Assembly (NCBI GenBank): GCA_017502425.1
Contig: JAFVVB010000185.1
Location: 1 to 6,354 of the forward strand
DNA length: 6,354 nucleotides
Origin: Ruminococcus sp.
GTDB taxonomy: Bacteria > Bacillota > Clostridia > Oscillospirales > Acutalibacteraceae
Direction: 5' to 3'
Below are positions 1 to 2,923 of this stretch, one piece after another. Each line of letters opens with the position of its first letter. The first letter of the stretch is position 1. The notes under the pieces were generated by a model. It made no database searches. It saw nothing but the letters and a program-made list of their open reading frames with translations, and had not been told where the DNA came from. Made by a program: the position numbers and the translations under genes.

Positions 1-1396
1 CCATTACTGAAAGAACTGAGTCGTTATCAGCGTCGCCTAAAAGACCTGATGGGTTAGGATTTGTAGTATTTGTTGATCCCTCAGTAGACTCCTGAACATT
101 GTTTACTGCTTCGTAGCTGTATGTACGCTCGATTAAAGCGTTGTCGCTGTTTTGAACAGAAACAGTTACTGTGAATTTGCCAAGAGCTGAAGGCTTATAT
201 GTATATGAAGCGTTCTTTGTGTAGTAAGGAACGTTAACTACTTTACCTGTTGCATCTTTTATAGTGTATTTGTAGAACAGTAAGTTAGTACCTGTTTTAC
301 CACCGCCGGCTGTTACAGCGATGTTCATGTTAGTGTTAACTTTAACCTGTGAAGAACCAGGAGTAACCTTCTTGATGATAGGCTCAGCAACGCCAGCATC
401 ATCAACTACTGTTGCAGCGATAGATTTCTTATTAGTCTCGCCTTTAGCATCTTTGTACTCAAAAATGAGAGTGTAAGAACCAGCTGCTGTTGGTACCCAT
501 GTAGCAGTGCTAACAGAAGAGTAGTCTCTTAAAACAGTAGTAGAAGAACCGTTAGATACAGAGAACTTGTATGAAACAGCACCGTTTGCGCTAGTAGCTT
601 TAGTAGAAAGAACAACTTCCATGTTCTTGTAGATAGTTGAGTCAGCATCAATCTTGTAGTCAAGAACTGAGATGTCTGATGGGATGTACTGCTCCCACTG
701 ACCTGTTTTATTATCGTAGAGATAGTTAGCACCAGGGAACTGCATATCGTCGGTCTGAGTACCGCCATCGTTGAAGATGATCATGTTGAAGTTTCCTGTA
801 ACATTGTATCTATAAATGTTTGATCCGATGCTCTCCATAGCTTTACCAGGCCAAGCAGCGTTTTCGCCTGCGCCGTCTTTCCACATGTAAGCGTTAACTT
901 TGCCCCAGCCTGCTGCGTTTCTTAAGTAAACGTAGTTTCCGTCAGGGTTAGGGTTAACAGTAGGGTTGTTATTGTTACCGCTTGATGGCTGTGTAGATGG
1001 CTGAGTAGGTGTGCCACCGTGCTCTGGATAAGCGCTCCAGTTAGAACCATCGTAGATGTAACCATCACCAGGAACAGTAAGGTCGGCTGTCTGAGCACCG
1101 TTGCCGTTAGTGAAGATGATTTTGTTGTAATCACCAGGGATAACGTACTTATACACGTTGTCCTTGAAAAGTGTCATTTCTTCACCTGACCAAGGCTTGT
1201 ATTCGCCGTTGCTGTCGGACCATACGTAAGCCTTCACAGGAGACCAGTTGTTAGAGTTTCTGAAATAAACAGTCTCACCGGCACCTACCTGAGCAAATAC
1301 AGTATCAGCAGCACCCGCAGCCAAAGCTACGCTGAAAAGCATCAGCACAGTCAGAAGAAGACAAATTACACTTTTAAAGTGCTTTTTGTTTTTCAT
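1..1396 (-). CDS. Secreted starch-binding protein: two CBM26 modules, two Ig-like modules, dockerin (3' end outside the window)
   Basis: Partial gene; 465 codons are visible. Residues 1-30 form a signal peptide: basic MKNKKHFK, a leucine-rich core, then ALAAGAA; cleavage after A30 or A35 is possible. Two modules of about 80 residues follow (about 43-123 and 156-237). They share the order VYxRN, W, V-x-AYxW, W-(S/P)-G-x-x-M, NKIIF or NMIIF, QTxD, then YIYD or YLYD, which is the CBM26 starch-binding pattern. A Thr/Pro/Gln/Asn-rich linker (about 124-153) joins them. Two beta-rich Ig-like modules follow (about 242-332 and 333-425), each with a repeated SYTL(I/T)-type strand, then a Ser/Thr/Asn linker. 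The last visible residues, GDADNDSVLSVM (454-465), are the first calcium loop of a type I dockerin, with D455, D457 and D459 at loop positions 1, 3 and 5. There is no catalytic domain in the visible part. Inferred role: carries starch affinity into a cohesin-dockerin amylosome. ATG at 1396 is supported by a strong RBS. Paralogous starch-adherence proteins cannot be told apart here. Confidence 0.88.
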   Translation of the reverse strand, partial: MKNKKHFKSVICLLLTVLMLFSVALAAGAADTVFAQVGAGETVYFRNSNNWSPVKAYVWSDSNGEYKPWSGEEMTLFKDNVYKYVIPGDYNKIIFTNGNGAQTADLTVPGDGYIYDGSNWSAYPEHGGTPTQPSTQPSSGNNNNPTVNPNPDGNYVYLRNAAGWGKVNAYMWKDGAGENAAWPGKAMESIGSNIYRYNVTGNFNMIIFNDGGTQTDDMQFPGANYLYDNKTGQWEQYIPSDISVLDYKIDADSTIYKNMEVVLSTKATSANGAVSYKFSVSNGSSTTVLRDYSSVSTATWVPTAAGSYTLIFEYKDAKGETNKKSIAATVVDDAGVAEPIIKKVTPGSSQVKVNTNMNIAVTAGGGKTGTNLLFYKYTIKDATGKVVNVPYYTKNASYTYKPSALGKFTVTVSVQNSDNALIERTYSYEAVNNVQESTEGSTNTTNPNPSGLLGDADNDSVLSVM

Positions 1397-1403
1397 TAGT
1401 ATA

Positions 1404-1409
1404 CCTCCT
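1404..1409 (-). promoter_or_regulatory. Shine-Dalgarno site of the CBM26-dockerin gene
   Basis: On the minus strand this reads AGGAGG, a perfect Shine-Dalgarno core, with 7 bases between it and the ATG at 1396. It fixes the start codon, which is followed at once by a typical signal peptide. Confidence 0.9.
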
Positions 1410-1435
1410 AAAGATTTCAATTTTTTACAGCTACT

Positions 1436-1464
1436 ATTCTACCGAAATCAAGTAAAAACCTCAA
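1436..1464 (-). promoter_or_regulatory. Probable sigma-A promoter of the CBM26-dockerin gene
   Basis: On the minus strand, TTGAGG (1464-1459, 4 of 6 to the -35 consensus) is followed after exactly 17 bases by TAGAAT (1441-1436, 5 of 6 to the -10 consensus). Transcription would start near 1429, giving a leader of about 33 bases that contains the RBS. A perfect TTGACA also lies at 1489-1484, but no reasonable -10 stands 16-18 bases after it. Confidence 0.6.
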
Positions 1465-1542
1465 TCTGCAAAAGTTATAAATATGTCAATAACTCTTTGT
1501 GCAAAATGCCGATTCTCAAAAAGTGTCCTATGTACAAGAAAA

Positions 1543-1583
1543 CGAAATGCACATTATTTTATAGAAATAGTGCACAAATTTCG
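1543..1583. repeat. Interrupted inverted repeat upstream of the CBM26-dockerin promoter
   Basis: CGAAAT then GCAC (1543-1552) pairs with GTGC (1570-1573), then, after a 4-base bulge, with ATTTCG (1578-1583). The loop is AT-rich. It lies about 80-120 bases upstream of the predicted -35. It could be a regulator-binding site or a chance hairpin; nothing in the sequence decides this. Confidence 0.3.
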
Positions 1584-1803
1584 TGACACATTTTTGGTAA
1601 TAACGACCGAGTAGATAAAAAACGCCAAGTACTCCACCCCGAAAAGATAAAATAAGAACATACTTTAAAATCTGAAAAAAATTAACAAAATGAAAAATTT
1701 TTTTAAACCCGCAAAACCGCCCCAAAAATAATGGGAATTTAGACAATTATTATCTGCCTTTGTGCTGCGTCCGTAAAAAAGAACACGTTATTCTCTTTAT
1801 AAA

Positions 1804-1815
1804 AAGATGCATCTT
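1804..1815. repeat. 12-bp perfect palindrome
   Basis: AAGATGCATCTT is a perfect two-fold symmetric site just before the repeat mosaic begins. It is far from the CBM26 promoter (about 340 bases), so an operator role for that gene is not evident. Confidence 0.3.
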
Positions 1816-1840
1816 CATAAACGCCCTGCAAACGGGAATA

Positions 1841-1878
1841 ATTCGGGGTCCCCGAAATCTGAGATTTTGGGGAGAGGA
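1841..1878. repeat. Repeat unit A, copy 1 (double palindrome)
   Basis: It matches copy 2 at 2066-2103 at 35 of 38 positions. It holds a 15-bp palindrome, TTCGGGG-T-CCCCGAA (1842-1856). A second hairpin overlaps it: CCCCGAAATC (1850-1859), loop TGA, GATTTTGGGG (1863-1872), with one G-T wobble. The CCCC arm is shared, so only one of the two hairpins can form at a time. Confidence 0.75.
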
Positions 1879-1949
1879 AGAGCAAGCCGAAAGATGTAGA
1901 TTTTGCGGATAGCATAATCGAAATCGACAGGTTTTGTGACGACGCGGTT

Positions 1950-2010
1950 GCCGTCCCTTACGATTATGGGTGCTTACGCACGCGGGACGTCTAGTAGCCG
2001 TCCCCTACGA
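1950..2010. repeat. D repeats: two direct copies flanking a complementary arm
   Basis: GCCGTCCCTTACGA (1950-1963) and GCCGTCCCCTACGA (1997-2010) match at 13 of 14 positions. Between them GGGACG (1984-1989) is complementary to the CGTCCC core of each (1952-1957 and 1999-2004). A small GTGC-TTAC-GCAC hairpin (1970-1981) sits inside the left pairing. Similar GGGACGG-rich hairpins are common between genes in gut Clostridia. Confidence 0.55.
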
Positions 2011-2042
2011 AATGATACCCTCATTATCGTTACATTAAAAAT

Positions 2043-2061
2043 CGAGGGCTGTGGTGCTCGG
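2043..2061. repeat. Repeat unit B, copy 1
   Basis: Begins CGAGGGCTG and ends GTGCTCGG. It differs from copy 2 (2274-2292) at 2 of 19 positions. The ends CGAG and CTCG are complementary and can form a short hairpin. Unit A copy 2 follows 4 bases later. Confidence 0.6.
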
Positions 2062-2065
2062 AAAA

Positions 2066-2103
2066 ATTCGGGGACCCCGAAATCTATGATTTTGGGGAGA
2101 GGA
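2066..2103. repeat. Repeat unit A, copy 2 (double palindrome)
   Basis: Second copy of the unit at 1841-1878. Its palindrome is TTCGGGG-A-CCCCGAA (2067-2081). The overlapping hairpin is CCCCGAAATC (2075-2084), loop TAT, GATTTTGGGG (2088-2097). All three differences from copy 1 fall in the palindrome centre or the hairpin loop, so every stem base is conserved. Confidence 0.75.
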
Positions 2104-2114
2104 CGAACCTCGAC

Positions 2115-2150
2115 ACGAGTAGGCAAATAACACTTTATTTGCAACGAGTA
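2115..2150. repeat. 8-bp perfect hairpin flanked by 7-bp direct repeats
   Basis: GCAAATAA (2123-2130), loop CACT, TTATTTGC (2135-2142) form a perfect hairpin. ACGAGTA occurs directly on each side (2115-2121 and 2144-2150). This is the geometry of a very small insertion with a target duplication, but the unit is too short to prove it. Confidence 0.45.
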
Positions 2151-2169
2151 CAGAGAGTGAGGACGATGG

Positions 2170-2197
2170 CACGCCTCGTTCACCTCCGCTATTCCTC
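2170..2197. repeat. Repeat unit C, copy 1
   Basis: Begins CACGCCTCG, contains CTCCGCT, ends CCTC, and matches copy 2 (2305-2332) at 22 of 28 positions with no gaps. The differences cluster between the conserved blocks. Confidence 0.5.
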
Positions 2198-2228
2198 AAA
2201 AGTCCACAGTCTCGCATTGATTTTTTAC

Positions 2229-2243
2229 GTTGACTTTGTCAAC
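2229..2243. repeat. 6-bp hairpin with TTT loop
   Basis: GTTGAC-TTT-GTCAAC is a perfect inverted repeat, with T-rich DNA on its left and an A-run on its right. Read on either strand it lacks a clean U-tract directly after the stem, so I do not call it a terminator. Confidence 0.35.
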
Positions 2244-2273
2244 TTCAAAAATGCAGACTCGACTTTGACTTAT

Positions 2274-2292
2274 TGAGGGCTGCGGTGCTCGG
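2274..2292. repeat. Repeat unit B, copy 2
   Basis: Second copy of the 19-bp unit at 2043-2061, with 17 of 19 positions identical. The bases after it (ACGCTTAA) resemble those after copy 3 (CGCTTAAG), so these two copies share a longer module. Confidence 0.6.
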
Positions 2293-2304
2293 ACGCTTAA
2301 ATAT

Positions 2305-2332
2305 CACGCCTCGCTGTGCTCCGCTTCTCCTC
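2305..2332. repeat. Repeat unit C, copy 2
   Basis: Second copy of the 28-bp unit at 2170-2197. It follows B copy 2 after 12 bases, so B and C units are interleaved rather than grouped. Confidence 0.5.
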
Positions 2333-2356
2333 GGAAAAACTCCTACTCGTCTAACC

Positions 2357-2385
2357 ACCCGTCGCACACTCTGTGTGCTATGGGT
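2357..2385. repeat. Two-part hairpin with internal loop
   Basis: Outer stem ACCC (2357-2360) with GGGT (2382-2385), a 3-by-3 internal loop, then inner stem GCACAC (2364-2369) with GTGTGC (2373-2378) around a TCT loop. Direct copies of ACTCGT flank it at about 2345-2350 and 2393-2398. Confidence 0.45.
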
Positions 2386-2410
2386 AGTCCCGACTCGTAT
2401 ATCGTTTTCT

Positions 2411-2429
2411 CGAGGGCTGCGCACCTCGG
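2411..2429. repeat. Repeat unit B, copy 3
   Basis: CGAGGGCTGCG is conserved with the other copies, but the next three bases are CAC where they have GTG; CTCGG then follows. The stem CGAGG with CCTCG is five pairs here. It ends 9 bases before the stop codon of the BofC-C-like gene. Confidence 0.55.
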
Positions 2430-2438
2430 CGCTTAAGA

Positions 2439-2753
2439 TTAAGAGCAATACTGCTCTAAAACTTTGTTCATCTGCTCTTTTGTATTAACCTTTATTCCGT
2501 ACAGCAACTCTTTCTGGTCGATTTTCGGCAGGGTGTTCACCGCTGTTGATGTCCTTAAATGCAGCCTACCTTCTTTATACACCACTATTTTCCCATTTTC
2601 GCTTTTTATCTCATAGAGATAACTCTCGCTTTGCACCTGTGTGCTTTCTGTATTATCCGTTTGTCTAAGCGCATCTGCCCTGCTGTCAGCTACTGCTGAT
2701 ATTATCACGCATATTATCGCAAATGTTCCGAAAATAAGTATTAATTTCTTCAT
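2439..2753 (-). CDS. Small exported or membrane-anchored protein with a BofC-C-like domain
   Basis: A complete gene of 104 codons. Residues 1-3 are MKK, followed by a hydrophobic segment (about 4-22) that is either a signal peptide or an N-terminal anchor; there is no convincing lipobox. A short polar linker (about 23-43) leads to a domain (about 44-104) of the form YLYEIKSENGKIVVYKEG, then TLPKIDQKELLYGIKV, then NKVLEQYCS. That order (Y-x-x-K/E-x-x-NG-I-x-V, TLP-x-x-D, L-x-x-GI, a final acidic helix) is familiar from small clostridial proteins annotated as BofC C-terminal domain-like. BofC itself controls SpoIVB in the Bacillus sigma-K checkpoint, but this protein lacks the BofC N-terminal domain, so that role should not be transferred. 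ATG at 2753 has GAGGTG 8 bases upstream. It is divergent from the PBP gene. Confidence 0.8.
   Translation of the reverse strand: MKKLILIFGTFAIICVIISAVADSRADALRQTDNTESTQVQSESYLYEIKSENGKIVVYKEGRLHLRTSTAVNTLPKIDQKELLYGIKVNTKEQMNKVLEQYCS
2442..2457. repeat. 6-bp hairpin overlapping the end of the BofC-C-like gene
   Basis: AGAGCA (2442-2447), loop of 4, TGCTCT (2452-2457). On the minus strand it covers the last codons of the gene and is followed by a sequence poor in T, so it is at best a weak terminator. The B copy 3 hairpin lies just downstream and could contribute. Confidence 0.3.
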
Positions 2754-2761
2754 ATATTAAA

Positions 2762-2767
2762 CACCTC
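2762..2767 (-). promoter_or_regulatory. Shine-Dalgarno site of the BofC-C-like gene
   Basis: GAGGTG on the minus strand, 8 bases before the ATG at 2753. It supports this start and the coding status of a small gene. Confidence 0.75.
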
Positions 2768-2817
2768 ATTTATATTTTGGCGCCTGTTTTTATGTAATAT
2801 TCATATTTTTTACTTAT

Positions 2818-2839
2818 ATATAGAGATAAAAATCTATAT
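2818..2839. promoter_or_regulatory. Inverted repeat in the divergent intergenic region (possible operator)
   Basis: ATATAGA (2818-2824) and TCTATAT (2833-2839) form a 7-bp inverted repeat around an 8-bp spacer, midway between the two divergent genes. Its spacing fits a dimeric regulator, but the region is very AT-rich, so chance is a real possibility. I could not assign a convincing promoter for the leftward gene here. Confidence 0.3.
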
Positions 2840-2856
2840 TATTTTTTAAAAAAGCA

Positions 2857-2885
2857 TTTATTTTTTCTTCCTAAAGTGATATACT
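2857..2885 (+). promoter_or_regulatory. Probable extended -10 promoter of the PBP-hom operon
   Basis: TATACT (2880-2885, 5 of 6 to consensus) is preceded by TGA, giving an extended -10 (TGn). The hexamer 17 bases upstream, TTTATT (2857-2862), is a weak -35, as is common with extended -10 promoters. Transcription would start near 2892 with a leader of about 32 bases. Confidence 0.6.
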
Positions 2886-2910
2886 TATTGTGGCTATATG
2901 TATTTTAAGA

Positions 2911-2916
2911 GGAGGT
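2911..2916 (+). promoter_or_regulatory. Shine-Dalgarno site of the PBP gene
   Basis: GGAGGT within AAGAGGAGGT, 7 bases before the ATG at 2924. It is a strong site that fixes the start and places 37 residues before the membrane segment. Confidence 0.85.
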
Positions 2917-2923
2917 CGGAGAA

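Larger units (their letters stand above)
1411..1840. other. AT-rich intergenic stretch with no credible gene
   Basis: This stretch lies upstream of the CBM26-dockerin gene and holds its promoter. Short open frames on both strands have no RBS and no recognisable protein character, and they overlap the promoter or A/T-rich runs. Two small symmetric elements are present: an interrupted inverted repeat at 1543-1583 and a 12-bp palindrome at 1804-1815, listed separately. A- and T-tracts around 1674-1706 suggest curved DNA. I see no RNA gene. Confidence 0.6.
1841..2438. repeat. Mosaic of short palindromic intergenic repeats
   Basis: About 600 bases between the end of the BofC-C-like gene and the CBM26-dockerin gene. 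They are visibly more GC-rich than their AT-rich left flank and built from several short units repeated with divergence: two 38-bp A units, three 19-bp B units, two 28-bp C units, two 14-bp D units, and several single hairpins. Open frames run through the region on both strands, but they lack RBSs, overlap one another, and translate the repeats themselves. It resembles the REP/BIME-like or mosaic intergenic repeats of many Firmicutes. I see no transposase, no clear terminal inverted repeats bounding the whole, and no target duplication. Which strand is transcribed is unknown; readthrough from the BofC-C-like gene would copy the minus strand. Confidence 0.6.

Noticed and set aside
529..1134. 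Two minus-strand open frames inside the CBM26-dockerin gene
   Set aside because: They lie on the same strand but in another frame of a well-supported gene; their Thr/Leu-rich translations are frame shadows.
1386..1746. Open frames of 66 codons (plus) and 72 codons (minus) upstream of the starch-binding gene
   Set aside because: One overlaps the start, RBS and promoter of the CBM26-dockerin gene. Both are Lys/Phe/Ile-rich readings of AT-rich DNA without an RBS.
2229..2243. Rho-independent terminator at the GTTGAC-TTT-GTCAAC hairpin
   Set aside because: The stem is short and AT-balanced, and no T-run follows directly on either strand.
1841..2438. CRISPR array
   Set aside because: Repeat copies are diverged, of several families, and irregularly spaced; no cas gene is present.
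1841..2438. Remnant of an insertion sequence or integrated element
   Set aside because: No transposase or integrase fragment, no convincing ends for the whole region and no target duplication; only a small internal candidate is kept as a finding.
1936..2488. Several open frames of 60-71 codons on both strands inside the repeat mosaic
   Set aside because: They have no RBS, overlap each other on opposite strands, contain the palindromic repeats, and translate to Arg/Ser/Pro-rich sequence without domain character.
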